A stretch of DNA of 64,000 nucleotides from CAVTLG01 sp963735495 (GCA_963735495.1 CAVTLG010000015.1:62001-126000); one strand, 5' to 3'; positions 52,683 through 63,074 are shown, numbered from the stretch's first letter. Notes: generated by a model from the sequence alone, not told the origin. A program made the numbers and translations.

Positions 52683-55600
52683 CTAGGCTGTAGATGAAGC
52701 TGAAGCCGTGATGCTGGGCAACAGTTCACGCAATTGGGTGAGCCAGTTCTGTCCCAACAATCGCCGGGGAATGCGAATGACGCCTTGCTGCACCCGCGCT
52801 TCATTGCGGAAACGTCGGTACAGCACAATACGATTGGGCACAACGCTGCGTCTGGCTGTCAGCACAAATTCATTGTCCTTCAAAACGATGGACTCATAGC
52901 CCAGTTGCGCCGCCTCAACCTTTAAGCGGATCAGGGTCAGGAGATTCTGCGCAGGCAACGGCAAAGCTCCAAAACGATCTGTCATTTCAGCCGCCATCGC
53001 CTCCACTTGCTCTGGCTCGCGCAGATTAGCCAGGCGCTGGTAAAAGTTGACTTTGAGCGTACGATCTCCAATATATTCATCAGGTAGGTAGGCATCAAGC
53101 GGCAGGTCTACAGCCGCCGCGACCGGCAACGCTTCAGCTTGCTTGCCCTGGAGTTCTTGCACGGCTTCCGCCAACAGCTTACAATAGAGATCAAAACCGA
53201 CCGTGTTCATAAAGCCAGATTGCTCCGCGCCGAGCAGATTACCCGCGCCACGGATCTCCAGGTCCTTCATAGCGATACGGAAACCTGCACCCAGTTCGGT
53301 AGCCTCAAAGATAGCCCGCAGGCGCTTCTCCTGAATAGCCGTCAGCTTGGCATCTTTGTTATAGAAAAAGTAGGCATAGGCTTGCTGCGTAGCCCGGCCC
53401 ACACGTCCACGTAACTGGTAAAGCTGCGATAGACCAAAGTAAGCTGCATTATTGACAATAATCGTATTTGCATTGGGGATATCCAGGCCATTCTCAATGA
53501 TCGTTGTTGAGATAAGCACATCATAATCGCCATTGGAGAAACCAACCATCACGCGCTCCAACTGCTCCTCATGCATCTGCCCATGCCCGACAATAATACG
53601 CGCCTCGGGGATGAGCTGCTGCAACTTCTGAGCAATTATCTGAATACCCTGCACACGATTATGTACAAAGAAGACCTGCCCACCACGGTCAATCTCGCGT
53701 AAAATGGCCTCACGCACCAGGTTTTCGTCGTATTCGCGAATGGTGGTACGGATAGGTAAACGCTCCTGCGGCGGCGTCTCGATGATGCTCATATCACGCA
53801 GGTTGACGAGCGACATATGCAATGTGCGTGGGATCGGCGTTGCCGTCATGGTCAGCACATCAACCTCGCTACGCATCTGTTTCAGGCGTTCTTTATGGAT
53901 AACGCCAAAGCGCTGCTCTTCGTCTACAATCAATAAGCCAAGATTGAAGAAGACCACATCCTTCTGGAGCAAACGATGGGTGCCAATGATCACATCCACT
54001 TTGCCAAAGGCCAGATCCTCCAGTACCTGCTTCTGCTCCTTATCTGAGCGGAAGCGGCTCAGCAACTCGACACGCACCGGAAAGGCCTTGAGGCGATCTC
54101 TGAAGGTGTTAAAATGCTGCAAGGCCAGCACCGTCGTAGGCACAAGGATAGCAACCTGGCGCTGATCCAGCACCGCTTTAAAGGCCGCACGTAAGGCAAC
54201 TTCAGTCTTCCCATAGCCCACGTCACCACAAACTAAGCGATCCATCGGTCGTGGTTGCTCCATGTCGGATTTGACCTCTTCGATAGCGCGTTGCTGATCA
54301 GGCGTTTCCTCAAAAGGGAAGGCATCTTCCAGCTCTTGTAACCAGGGCTGCTCAGAATCGGGCGGGAAGGCATGACCCACCTCAGCCTCACGCTGACTGT
54401 ACAGGCGCAAGAGATCACGAGCCACATCCTGTACATTCTCTTTGACCTTGGATTTGGCACGCGTCCATTCGCTCGTACCCAGCTTACTGAGTGCAGGGAT
54501 AGCATCTCCCATGCCAACGAAACGCGTTACACGATCCAACTGGTCCGTGGGGATGTACAGTTTATCGGTGCCAGCGTAGTGGATCAGCAGATATTCACGC
54601 TCAACGCCGGTCAGATTGAGTTTGACCAGACCCTCGAAGCGTCCAATACCATGCTCCTGATGCACAACGTAGTCTCCCGGATTGACTTCTGCCAGAAATG
54701 AGGCCGGCGTGACCGGTTTACGACGCTGCACACCGCGACGTTTCGACCAGCCGAAAATTTCTGTGTCGGTATAGACGTAAAGGGCCAGCGCACGAGACTG
54801 CCAACCTTCCGTCAATTGTCCCTGAATCAGGGTAAGTGTGCCTGCTTCCGGCATCTGATTAATGTTCGTGCCCGGACTGACATGAATGGTACCATCCTGC
54901 AAAACGCTTTCATCACTCAGCATTTCAGCCATACGACGCGCTTGCATCGTCACAATTACCACACGATCCCGATTATTGAGAGCCTTGCGGCAATCCAGAA
55001 TGAAGGCTCGCACCCTCCCACCGTACGAATTCGCACTGCTGCAGGGTGGCATAAGATTTTCCGTGCCATTCTGCTGACGTAGCTCAAAATCACTCTCGGC
55101 GGTCGAGAGCAGGTCGGCGAAACGTACCTGGCGGCGCTGCTGAATCTGCGGCTCCAACACGTTCCACGTCATATGCGCGTCGCGTAGATGTGCCGGATTA
55201 GCACGTTCACGCTCCTGGCGCTCCTTTAAGTCCTGCACCTGTAGATCGAGATCCAGGATGTAGTGCTGCACATTTGCTGGATTGTCGATGATCAGCAGAC
55301 CGTTGCGCGGCAGATAATCCAGCACCGTGGCCTGGCTATGGAGATACGGCAGGTAGAAGGCAATATCCTCAAAAGAACGGCGCTTACGCAACAATTCCAG
55401 ATCATGTTGCCAACGCTCCTCAGCATCATGATGCAAGATCTTGCTATCCAGCAGCTCCAGGTCTTTGACGGCCTCAGGACCCCGAGCAGGCAGAGCCTCG
55501 CGCGCAGGTCCAATGATACAGGTATCAATGGGATTGAGCGAGCGCTGGGTCTCCTGGTCAAAGGTACGAATAGATTCAATTTCGTCCCCAAAGAACTCGA

Positions 55601-56192
55601 TACGCACCGGGCGCGGCAAGGTAGGCGGAAAAAGGTCGATGATGCCACCACGATGACTGAATTGACCGGGGTCCTCAACTTCCGCAACGGGTTCATAACC
55701 CAGATTATAGAGATGCTCAAGCATCAAGGTCAGATCGACTTCTTGCCTGGTCTCAATGCGGAAGAGGGTCGCAGATAGCTCTTGTGGAGGAATAACAGGC
55801 TGTGTTAAGACGCGCGCGGAACAGACGACAATAGTCGTACGCTCACGCTCCACCATGGCAATCAAGGCTTGCATACGCTGCTGCGTCGTGAGGGCATCGC
55901 CGATGAGACGCTCATAGGGCAGTGCATCCCGGTCAGGCAAGTAGAAGACATCGCTGGGACTGGACGTGAAGGCTTTGAGGATCTCGGCTACCTGGCTGGC
56001 TTCTACCTCATCTTTGACCACCAGCAGCAACGGCTGTTTCAAGGTGGATGAAAGGGCTGCAACCACAAATGGACGCGCCGCTTCCGTGATCCCTGTCAGG
56101 GCTGGCAGCCCCTCCGACTTTTGCAATTTTTCTATCAAACGACGATATTCTGGTCTCTGAGTTAAGAGTGTAAGTAATCCCTGTAATGTCAC
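52683..56192 (-). CDS. mfd: Transcription-repair coupling factor Mfd
   Basis: This 1169-residue protein has the full Mfd layout: a UvrB-like N-terminal module (LPALTGITEAARPFVVAAL, GGIIDLFPPT), the RNA-polymerase-interaction domain (GDYVVHQEHGIGRFEGLVKL), and a RecG-like translocase (Walker A VCGDVGYGKTEVA, DEEQ box VDEEQRFGV, TATPIPRTL, ENGLDIPNANTIIV, RGRVGR). The C-terminal autoinhibitory domain is also present. Mfd frees stalled RNA polymerase at lesions and recruits UvrA. The frame opens with a TTG at 56213, but GGAGG five bases before a GTG at 56192 marks the better start. Confidence 0.96.
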   Translation of the reverse strand: MTLQGLLTLLTQRPEYRRLIEKLQKSEGLPALTGITEAARPFVVAALSSTLKQPLLLVVKDEVEASQVAEILKAFTSSPSDVFYLPDRDALPYERLIGDALTTQQRMQALIAMVERERTTIVVCSARVLTQPVIPPQELSATLFRIETRQEVDLTLMLEHLYNLGYEPVAEVEDPGQFSHRGGIIDLFPPTLPRPVRIEFFGDEIESIRTFDQETQRSLNPIDTCIIGPAREALPARGPEAVKDLELLDSKILHHDAEERWQHDLELLRKRRSFEDIAFYLPYLHSQATVLDYLPRNGLLIIDNPANVQHYILDLDLQVQDLKERQERERANPAHLRDAHMTWNVLEPQIQQRRQVRFADLLSTAESDFELRQQNGTENLMPPCSSANSYGGRVRAFILDCRKALNNRDRVVIVTMQARRMAEMLSDESVLQDGTIHVSPGTNINQMPEAGTLTLIQGQLTEGWQSRALALYVYTDTEIFGWSKRRGVQRRKPVTPASFLAEVNPGDYVVHQEHGIGRFEGLVKLNLTGVEREYLLIHYAGTDKLYIPTDQLDRVTRFVGMGDAIPALSKLGTSEWTRAKSKVKENVQDVARDLLRLYSQREAEVGHAFPPDSEQPWLQELEDAFPFEETPDQQRAIEEVKSDMEQPRPMDRLVCGDVGYGKTEVALRAAFKAVLDQRQVAILVPTTVLALQHFNTFRDRLKAFPVRVELLSRFRSDKEQKQVLEDLAFGKVDVIIGTHRLLQKDVVFFNLGLLIVDEEQRFGVIHKERLKQMRSEVDVLTMTATPIPRTLHMSLVNLRDMSIIETPPQERLPIRTTIREYDENLVREAILREIDRGGQVFFVHNRVQGIQIIAQKLQQLIPEARIIVGHGQMHEEQLERVMVGFSNGDYDVLISTTIIENGLDIPNANTIIVNNAAYFGLSQLYQLRGRVGRATQQAYAYFFYNKDAKLTAIQEKRLRAIFEATELGAGFRIAMKDLEIRGAGNLLGAEQSGFMNTVGFDLYCKLLAEAVQELQGKQAEALPVAAAVDLPLDAYLPDEYIGDRTLKVNFYQRLANLREPEQVEAMAAEMTDRFGALPLPAQNLLTLIRLKVEAAQLGYESIVLKDNEFVLTARRSVVPNRIVLYRRFRNEARVQQGVIRIPRRLLGQNWLTQLRELLPSITASASSTA

Positions 56193-56470
56193 AGCTTCCT
56201 CCGACAGACACAATGGATCGCACCCTGACGACTTTACGCGTGAGGGTGTAGCACATTGCCCTTTTTCCTACGCTGCTATCATACCCTACCTGGCAGGTCT
56301 ACGCAATGCCCGCGCTTTACAACCAGCAGCCTGTCACCTTTTCTACAGCGTATTCGTGCCTGCACTACACTGCTAAGGGGTTTCTTGCAACGGCAAGGAT
56401 CGCAACATTTCACCCTTCAGCAGTGCCAGTTTGTCTTTAGCGCCTGAGTACCGCCAATGATACAAGCATG

Positions 56471-57232
56471 CTATCGGCGAGGAGGTTGCGGCTGCTGGGG
56501 ATATTGCGGCTGAGCAGTTGGCGGCTGTTGCGATGCTTCCCAGGGTTGTACCGGCGGCTGACTCGATTGCGCAACGGCATGGGCGGCTCGCGCTTTACGA
56601 TCATTGCGTACGTGCCGCCAGACATACAGTACGACCAGCACCACTAGCAGCACCAGAATAACCGCATCCAGGCTATGGAAGATCGGACTTAACGTGTCCA
56701 GATTTTGACCCACGATAGTGCCAACATAGGCCAGCAGAATACACCAGGGCAGTGAACCTAGAAATGAATACAAAGTGAATTTGCCAAAGGACATTTTGGT
56801 CATGCCGGCTGGCAAAGAGATATATGTTCTCACCACCGGGAGCATACGCGAGAAGAAGGCTGTAGCTCCCCCCCAACGTTGAAAGAAACGATCAGCCAGG
56901 TCTGCATCATGCTGAGAAATCAAGACATAGCGCCCATACTTTAACATAAGTGGACGACCACCCAGATAGCCTATTCCATAGGCCACGGCTGAGCCAAGAA
57001 TAGAACCAACAGAGCCAGCTAGCGCCACAAGCAGTATCCCAAGCACAGGACCTGTACCAGGCAACAGCTTGTTATCGGCCAGCAAAATGCCCGCAATTGG
57101 CATAACAATTTCACTAGGTAATGGAATACAGCAACTTTCAACAGCCATTGCCACTACAATGCCCAACAATCCAGTCTGAACATAGAAATTAGTTATCAGT
57201 GTTATTAATGTATCGGTCAAGTGTGATAACAC
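56471..57232 (-). CDS. DedA-family membrane protein
   Basis: This 253-residue protein has the DedA/SNARE-associated core: GLLGIVVAMAVESCCIPLPS with the polar PLPSE loop, GSILGSAVAYGIGYLGGRP, and FFSRMLPVVRTYISLPAGMT (the R...R.YISLPAG segment). About five hydrophobic helices. The family includes undecaprenyl-phosphate and other lipid transporters. The C-terminal ~30 residues are Pro/Gln-rich (PPTAQPQYPQQPQPP), not part of the domain. Divergent from the next same-strand gene by about 98 bp. Confidence 0.9.
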   Translation of the reverse strand: MLSHLTDTLITLITNFYVQTGLLGIVVAMAVESCCIPLPSEIVMPIAGILLADNKLLPGTGPVLGILLVALAGSVGSILGSAVAYGIGYLGGRPLMLKYGRYVLISQHDADLADRFFQRWGGATAFFSRMLPVVRTYISLPAGMTKMSFGKFTLYSFLGSLPWCILLAYVGTIVGQNLDTLSPIFHSLDAVILVLLVVLVVLYVWRHVRNDRKARAAHAVAQSSQPPVQPWEASQQPPTAQPQYPQQPQPPRR

Positions 57233-57330
57233 GAATGAGCCTCCTTCGCAAACCAGTGCTTTTGCATCATACTAGCATACTTTCTGCAAAGAGGCTAGAA
57301 CCAGGAGCACAAAAATGCGTTTAGTCCCAT

Positions 57331-58482
57331 CTATTCGTCATCATACGGCCTATTCAGATAGCGCGAAGAACGACGAGTCACGGGAGCATCCATGTGTTGA
57401 GCCAGTTCCTGACGCAACTCATCGTTATCATACATATAAGGAGCGCGCCGCTGCAACGGCCTGCGGAGATCTTCCGTCGCCACATCCAGATCCAGGTAAT
57501 CGGTTTGTGGATCAGCCGCTTGCTCATAGCGCTCAGTAGTACTTTCGTCATCTAACGGCGCAGAAGAACGACGTCGACTATTCTGTGGCGGCTGCATATC
57601 CAGATTACGACGCGGACGACGCGGATAGCGAGCCCGTGTCGACTCAGGCGACTGGTGGGAAGCGAGTGCGTCCTCATCGATGAATGGCTGACTGGCACGG
57701 GTTGGCGGGAGACGCCTGGCAGTCGTGGCTGGCGGCTGCTCTTCAAAGTACTCATCAGCATAGTGCCGACTGGGACGCATTGACGCTTGACGTCTGGAAA
57801 CCGTTGTTGGCGGCTCTGCATATTCATCGTTGTTATCGTACTGCTGAGCAGCTTCACGACGCGCGGCACGCAGCGCCTGAGATTGATATTGACTGCGCGA
57901 ACCTACCTGAGAGCCTGGAACACCAGGGGCCTGTCCCCGTGGAGCAGGCTGAGGGGCCGCTCGTCGTCTTGAAACATCCTTATTACGTGCCGCCCGCTGC
58001 GCGGACTGGGACGCAGGTGACGGTGCATAGGCACTGCGCGAAGATGGGGGTGATTGAGGGGCAGGCAATCTGCGCGCCAATGACTCGCGATCAGCCGCTG
58101 GTAAACGTGAAGCGGGCGGCTCGGGTAGATAACGCTGCTCCAGATGCCGACGGTAGCGCTCTTCCTCTTCATCCCACTCTTCTTCATCAGAGTACGCGTA
58201 CTCCTCCTCATAGACCTCCTGCACATAACGCTCTGGGAAAGCAGGAGCGGCATGAAAGCGGGCCAGAGCAAGCTCATCTTGATCTTGCAGCTCGGCATGG
58301 AAGCGTTCATCATGACGCCGTGAGAGGAAGGAGAAAAGAGTCAGAGATATCGGAATGCTGAGAAGTAAAGCCGCTAATCCGCCTATTAACCCACCAAGCA
58401 CCCAGGAATTCAGTGTGTTACCATACCAAAGAACAATTGCGGCACCCGCAATAACGACCAACGCTGCAGCAACAGCCTTCAT
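57331..58482 (-). CDS. Two-helix membrane protein with a long Arg/Pro-rich tail
   Basis: This 383-residue protein has two adjacent membrane helices (residues ~5-22 and ~27-50: VVIAGAAIVLWYG, LIGGLAALLLSIPISLTLF) and then over 300 residues of low-complexity acidic and Arg/Ser/Pro/Gln-rich sequence with no fold visible (EEEEYRRHLEQRY, RRPRRNLDMQPPQ). The frame opens at 58767, but AAAGGAAG lies before the ATG at 58482, where the membrane region begins. Function unknown. The 314 bp upstream, to the lexA stop, hold nothing I can support. Confidence 0.65.
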   Translation of the reverse strand: MKAVAAALVVIAGAAIVLWYGNTLNSWVLGGLIGGLAALLLSIPISLTLFSFLSRRHDERFHAELQDQDELALARFHAAPAFPERYVQEVYEEEYAYSDEEEWDEEEERYRRHLEQRYLPEPPASRLPAADRESLARRLPAPQSPPSSRSAYAPSPASQSAQRAARNKDVSRRRAAPQPAPRGQAPGVPGSQVGSRSQYQSQALRAARREAAQQYDNNDEYAEPPTTVSRRQASMRPSRHYADEYFEEQPPATTARRLPPTRASQPFIDEDALASHQSPESTRARYPRRPRRNLDMQPPQNSRRRSSAPLDDESTTERYEQAADPQTDYLDLDVATEDLRRPLQRRAPYMYDNDELRQELAQHMDAPVTRRSSRYLNRPYDDE

Positions 58483-58796
58483 CAAAGCCGTGCTTCCTTT
58501 CTGAGTCTGAATTTGCGCAACAGGGCAAAACTCAACAATGACAAAAATGTGCCATGGATTTCTATCACAAGTATAGCAAACTTCTGGAAAGAGTACAAGA
58601 GGAGGAAGTAGCAAAGACAGGCAGACAAGCCAATACCAGCAGACACAAAACGTCCCAGGGGGCAACAAGCAAGCAGACGCACATAGCATAAAGGTATGCA
58701 GCAAGCACCTGCAAGAGCAACGCTCTATCGCCTGACTGCCCATCAACAGAGATCGTCGATCTAGCACTCGACAACACAGAAGAAAGGCTCAGTAGA

Positions 58797-59438
58797 TCAG
58801 GCAGCTGTACCACACTGGCGGAAAATGGCCACAACCTTGCCTTGCACACGCCATTCGCGATCCCAGACGCTTTTGGGAATCAGAATTGGGTCCAGTTCAG
58901 AGTTAGAGGGCTGCAAACGCACACGATCATGCTCTTTCTCCTGGAAGAAGCGCTTCAATGTCGCGCTGCCACTGACCCCTTCCTGCATGTGCACGGCAAC
59001 CACAATATCGCCATTCTGACAGGTCGATTGCGGTTTGACCACCACATAATCGCCATCACAGATATGATCCTCGATCATTGAGCGACCACGGACAACCAGT
59101 GCATAAGAGCTATCAGCGTCAGCAAGATTATGGCTGACCTCAATCGACTCGGTCGCATCAGAGAAAATGTCCAGTGGCTCACCGGCTGCGATATAGCCCA
59201 TGACGGGCACACCCTGTGTTTGCTTCGTGAGCTTGATACCACGACTCTTCTTCGGTTGACGAGAAATTAAACCCTTCTTTTCTAACATCGTGAGATGATA
59301 GTCCACATGGCCCGTGCTGGCTATATTCATCTCGCGGCCAATCTCTCGATTGGTTGGCGGCATGCCTTCTAATTTCATATACGCGACAATGAAATCATAC
59401 ATGCGGCGCTGTATTTCGCTGGCTTGTTCCAGTGACAT
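58797..59438 (-). CDS. lexA: SOS repressor LexA
   Basis: This 213-residue protein has a winged-helix N-terminus (IQRRMYDFIVAYMKLEGMPP, TNREIGREMNIASTGHVDYH) and an S24 peptidase C-terminal domain. The self-cleavage site is AAG in GYIAAGEPLD, with catalytic Ser in VRGRSMIED and Lys in ATLKRFF. LexA represses DNA-repair genes until RecA-bound ssDNA triggers cleavage. The frame starts at 59465, but GGAGACC before the ATG at 59438 fits better. No LexA box could be assigned for this lineage. Confidence 0.93.
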   Translation of the reverse strand: MSLEQASEIQRRMYDFIVAYMKLEGMPPTNREIGREMNIASTGHVDYHLTMLEKKGLISRQPKKSRGIKLTKQTQGVPVMGYIAAGEPLDIFSDATESIEVSHNLADADSSYALVVRGRSMIEDHICDGDYVVVKPQSTCQNGDIVVAVHMQEGVSGSATLKRFFQEKEHDRVRLQPSNSELDPILIPKSVWDREWRVQGKVVAIFRQCGTAA

Positions 59439-59851
59439 AATACGGTCTCCTGCCTTTCTAAACACACGTGCGTGACATCCCCACTGCCACCAAAACTAGA
59501 ACGACCATTCCAGAGAATAATACCACAACAGCACGGGCAATACAAGTCTTTTCTGGAACGTATTTTCCGAAAAAATTTTCCTATGCCAGACAAGAAAAGG
59601 ACTTGGCAGTGAAGACACGGTTTGTTATACTCCCTAGAGAGGATGAAAGAAAAAGTCATCTAAAAATAGGGCAGCCCAAAACTACGTAGGTCGTGCGCAT
59701 AGTGAACCCTGTAGGTTGCTGGAACGCCATTGCAGAAAGAGCGTGTCTGCAAACAAGATCGCTATAATTTGCGCCCAACGCTTTGATAGGTGTACAATAG
59801 AGGCATCAGTATTCGACGGAGCCGCGCGAAAGAGAGAGAGTCAGAAGAACT
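59439..59851. other. Divergent region between lexA and the bifunctional nuclease gene
   Basis: About 410 bp with no gene. A plus-strand promoter (TTGGCA, 17 bp, TATACT at 59603-59631) is the clearest signal. A second candidate -10 (TACAAT near 59793) lies closer to the nuclease gene. Nothing else supported. Confidence 0.5.
59603..59631 (+). promoter_or_regulatory. Sigma-70-like promoter upstream of the bifunctional nuclease
   Basis: TTGGCA at 59603-59608, a 17-bp spacer and TATACT at 59626-59631. It would leave a leader of about 210 nt. Confidence 0.5.
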
Positions 59852-60400
59852 ATGGTAGAGATGACAGTTGAGAGCGTGCGCATAAACCTGGCTACGCAGC
59901 ACAGAGTGGTCATCTTGAAAGCTACGAAGCAAGAGCGCTATCTCTTTATCTGGATAGCGAATGCAGAGGCATATGCCATTGCCGTCGAACTTCAAGGAAC
60001 GACTTCACCAAGACCACTTACCCATGATCTGCTCAAGAATGTGATTACAGAGCTGGGTGCCAAAATAGAGAGTATCGTCATCTCGGATCTGATCGACGAT
60101 ATCTATTATGCACGCATCGTCCTCGATGTGGCGGGAAGACATGTTGAAATCGACTCACGCCCCAGTGACGCGATAGCGCTTGCAGTACGCTCCAAGACAC
60201 CAATCTACGTTGAAGAAAGTGTGTTGGAACGCGCTGGTGTTGCCCTGGAACAAAACGATGAAACATCCCACCCAACCGCAAAAGCTGCGCTTGAACACGA
60301 AGGCGAGGGCGAAGAGGGTGAAGATAACCTGGATGCATACCGCGACTTCATTAATAGCCTGGATGTATTAGACGAGTTTCGGCAAAGACTAACCCACTAA
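59852..60400 (+). CDS. Bifunctional nuclease domain (DUF151) protein
   Basis: This 182-residue protein begins with the BFN/DUF151 domain (residues ~1-135): EMTVESVRINLATQHRVVIL, YLFIWIANAEAYAIAVELQG, YYARIVLDVAGRHVEIDSRP, SDAIALAVRSKTPIYVEE. Related domains have nuclease activity or bind nucleic acid or metals. The C-terminal ~45 residues are acidic with a helix (DAYRDFINSLDVLDEFRQRL), often seen in Chloroflexota homologues. Convergent with the YggT-like gene. Confidence 0.88.
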   Translation: MVEMTVESVRINLATQHRVVILKATKQERYLFIWIANAEAYAIAVELQGTTSPRPLTHDLLKNVITELGAKIESIVISDLIDDIYYARIVLDVAGRHVEIDSRPSDAIALAVRSKTPIYVEESVLERAGVALEQNDETSHPTAKAALEHEGEGEEGEDNLDAYRDFINSLDVLDEFRQRLTH

Positions 60401-60434
60401 CGTCCACTTCTGGGTTATGTGGCTGAAGCCACCG

Positions 60435-61076
60435 TTAGCGTGTATGCAAACAGAGTCTTAAGCTGCGCACGAGCAAACGCGAAAGTAAACCGTAAGCAAG
60501 GACTGCCAACAATGTATAGACCTCTACGTTGGCTGGAAATGTCAGAGAAAATTGTTGCAACAGAGCCTGGAAAGGCATGACAAACACCGTGGTCAACGCG
60601 TACAGCACACTTACCCACGGAAGAGCCGCTGAGAGGTTTACCAGCCGTACAGCAATGCGTGTCAGCAAGAGCAGTTGCAACAGGACAAATCCCATGCCAA
60701 CCAGCGCTGGAATAGGGCTATACCGCTGTTTGCGTTGCACTTTTTCAGATGATGCAGGTTGAGCAGGGTAAGCAGGATTTTGCGGCAGATACGGGTAATT
60801 TCCAGCCTGCGGCGGATATGCTCCCGGTTGCACAGATGCTACAGGTGCGAAACCTGGCATATATTGTCCCTGATATGGAGCCGGCACAAATCCGGGCGCA
60901 TACTGCCCCCCAGGTTGAGCATACGACTGAGAAACAGGTATCGTCTGCTCGGGAGTGTAATAGCCATTCACGCCTGCCAGTGGATATGATGGTATGACAA
61001 AACGAGGCATTGGCTCCGTAGGTTGATCGTGATCATCGATCTCTTCAGCCCGGCGATTTTGGAGGACCTTACCCAT
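60435..61076 (-). CDS. YggT-like membrane protein with a Pro/Tyr/Gln-rich N-terminus
   Basis: This 213-residue protein has a disordered N-terminal ~110 residues rich in Pro, Tyr, Gln and Gly (GQYAPGFVPAPYQGQYMPG), then YggT-like membrane helices (LVGMGFVLLQLLLLTRIAVR, PWVSVLYALTTVFVMPFQAL, VEVYTLLAVLAYGLLSRLLV). YggT proteins have an ill-defined role in cell envelope or division. An SD-like sequence is not obvious. Confidence 0.7.
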   Translation of the reverse strand: MGKVLQNRRAEEIDDHDQPTEPMPRFVIPSYPLAGVNGYYTPEQTIPVSQSYAQPGGQYAPGFVPAPYQGQYMPGFAPVASVQPGAYPPQAGNYPYLPQNPAYPAQPASSEKVQRKQRYSPIPALVGMGFVLLQLLLLTRIAVRLVNLSAALPWVSVLYALTTVFVMPFQALLQQFSLTFPANVEVYTLLAVLAYGLLSRLLVRSLRLCLHTR

Positions 61077-61476
61077 ATTTGCACTCCCTGAAAAAGTATA
61101 GAAGTGTCTATAGACGACATATGAAACAGGCTTCCAACTTATATACTACGTCTTCACGCGATATATCGTATGACGCCTCGTTCTTTCCTTCTGCCATTAT
61201 CACGAGATAGTCTAGTGCTATTTTCAAAGCGTACTATCTCACCGTGGTACTTATAGAGAATATATTACTCCACTATATCCGCTATATATGTACGTTACAC
61301 CCATGGCGGTGTTGTAATTATAGACGGAAAAGCCTGGTTATTACAAAAACAGCGGTAAGAAATAGCCGAAAAAAATGCAATCTAGCGCTTAGCGTTATGA
61401 ACTATCCAGGAGAAGGATGCTATGTTACAATATATCGGTAATGTAGGAAAGAAGCTGAAGGAGAAATTTTTGATCG
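61077..61476. other. AT-rich divergent gap upstream of gltX
   Basis: 400 bp rich in TATA-like steps between the YggT-like gene and gltX. Promoters for both are expected here, but no single one stands out. No T-box, riboswitch or gene could be supported. Confidence 0.4.
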
Positions 61477-63000
61477 ATGACACAGATCGATAATCATTCA
61501 TTAGAGCAGGCCACGCTAGCAGGGCAACAAGCTCCCCGGCTGCGTTACGCGCCGAGTCCAACTGGTTTTCAGCACATCGGCGGCTTCCGTACCGCTCTGT
61601 TTAGCTGGCTCTTCGCACGGCATAGCGGAGGACAGTTTATCCTGCGCATAGAAGATACCGATACCGAGCGTACGGTCGAAGGCGCAGTTGATGATTTCAT
61701 GCAGGGACTCCAGTGGTTGGGCATGGATTTTGATGAAGGCCCCGTCATCGGTGGCCCTTATGGCCCTTATTATCAAACACAACGCATGGCCCTCTATCAG
61801 CACTACGCGAACCAGTTAATAGCATCTGGACACGCGTACCACTGTTACTGTACAAAAGAGCGTCTTGAGGAGATGCGTAAGGCACAGGAGGCACAAAAGC
61901 TGCCCCCGCGCTATGACCGTCACTGCCGCTACTTGAGTCCCGCTGAGCGTGAGACACTGGAGGCAGAGGGCAAGTCCTGGACGGTGCGCTTCGCCATGCC
62001 TCTGGACGGTGAGACCACGGTCCACGACCAGCTGCATGGCGCTATGGTCTTCAAAAACAGTGACCTGGACGACTTTATTATCCTCAAAGCAAACGGACTG
62101 GCACCATATCACCTCGCACACCTGGTCGATGACCATCTGATGGGTATCACCCATGTATTGCGCGGCGAAGAATGGATCTCTAGCGCGCCACGGCATATCC
62201 AGATCTACCAGGCACTGGGCTGGGAAGCGCCATTGTTCTACCACGTACCATCCGTGTTGGGCAAAGATAAAAAGAAATTGAGCAAACGGAAAAATGCTCC
62301 CTCCTGGTCCGACTTCCAGAAACAGGGCTTTTTGCCCGAAGCAGTCTTTAACTTCCTGTCCTTGCTCGGCTGGTCCTATGACGATAAGACCGAAATCTTC
62401 AGCAAAGAGGAGTTGATCCGCGCATTTACGCTGGAGCGTGTTAGCGTCTCGGGCGGCATCTACGATCCAGATAAACTGCTGTGGATGAATGGCTTTTACA
62501 TTCGCCAGCTCCCATTAGAGGAACTCGTACAGCGCTCCCTTCCTTACATGGAACGCCCAGAGACGGAGGGCGGCCTACCCGATAGCGTGCAACGTCCACT
62601 CGATATTATGTATACAACGCGTGTACTCAGCCTTGAGCATGAGCGCCTGAAAACCTTAGGTGAAGCTGCACATGTGGTCTCTTTCTTCTTTGAAAAGGAT
62701 GTCACATACGAGCTGGCAATACTGATCCAAAAAGGCATGGACGCTCCACGCACGCGTGATGCCTTGCAAGCTGCCTACGAGCTGTTGGCAGGACTGGAGC
62801 AATGGGAACATACGCCCATGGAGCTTTCTATGCGCGCATTAGCCACGAAGCTCGACCTGAAAGTAGGGCAATTGTTCGGCTCAGTACGCACGGCTGTCAG
62901 CGGACGAACCGCGACACCACCGCTCCCAGAGATGATGGAAGTGCTTGGCCGCGAAGTCTGCCTGCGACGTATTGCAGAGGCTATCACGCGCCTGGACTAA
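61477..63000 (+). CDS. gltX: Glutamate-tRNA ligase
   Basis: This 507-residue class I aminoacyl-tRNA synthetase has the HIGH-type motif YAPSPTGFQHIGGFRTALF (~24-42), the Glu-binding LRIEDTD, the stem-contact region and the KMSKS-type motif KKKLSKRK (~266-273). The C-terminal helical anticodon-binding domain is complete. It charges tRNA-Glu (and perhaps tRNA-Gln, if the discriminating form is absent). AAGGAG lies about 13 bases upstream of the ATG. Confidence 0.95.
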   Translation: MTQIDNHSLEQATLAGQQAPRLRYAPSPTGFQHIGGFRTALFSWLFARHSGGQFILRIEDTDTERTVEGAVDDFMQGLQWLGMDFDEGPVIGGPYGPYYQTQRMALYQHYANQLIASGHAYHCYCTKERLEEMRKAQEAQKLPPRYDRHCRYLSPAERETLEAEGKSWTVRFAMPLDGETTVHDQLHGAMVFKNSDLDDFIILKANGLAPYHLAHLVDDHLMGITHVLRGEEWISSAPRHIQIYQALGWEAPLFYHVPSVLGKDKKKLSKRKNAPSWSDFQKQGFLPEAVFNFLSLLGWSYDDKTEIFSKEELIRAFTLERVSVSGGIYDPDKLLWMNGFYIRQLPLEELVQRSLPYMERPETEGGLPDSVQRPLDIMYTTRVLSLEHERLKTLGEAAHVVSFFFEKDVTYELAILIQKGMDAPRTRDALQAAYELLAGLEQWEHTPMELSMRALATKLDLKVGQLFGSVRTAVSGRTATPPLPEMMEVLGREVCLRRIAEAITRLD

Positions 63001-63015
63001 AACCAAAACATCAAC

Positions 63016-63050
63016 GATGCCAGGCACTCTACGGAAGAGTGCCTGGCATC
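63016..63050 (+). terminator. Perfect 15-bp hairpin after gltX
   Basis: GATGCCAGGCACTCT and AGAGTGCCTGGCATC pair fully around a 5-nt loop. No T-tract follows, so it could be a Rho-independent-like terminator of a weak kind or an mRNA 3' stability structure. Confidence 0.55.
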
Positions 63051-63074
63051 ACAAAAGATCGGAAGAGGGCACGC

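Noticed and set aside
54372..55778. Plus-strand frames inside the mfd region
   Set aside because: Complementary shadows of mfd, which shows all family motifs.
61244..61441. Small frame upstream of gltX and possible T-box leader
   Set aside because: No Shine-Dalgarno or family, and no T-box specifier or antiterminator elements seen.
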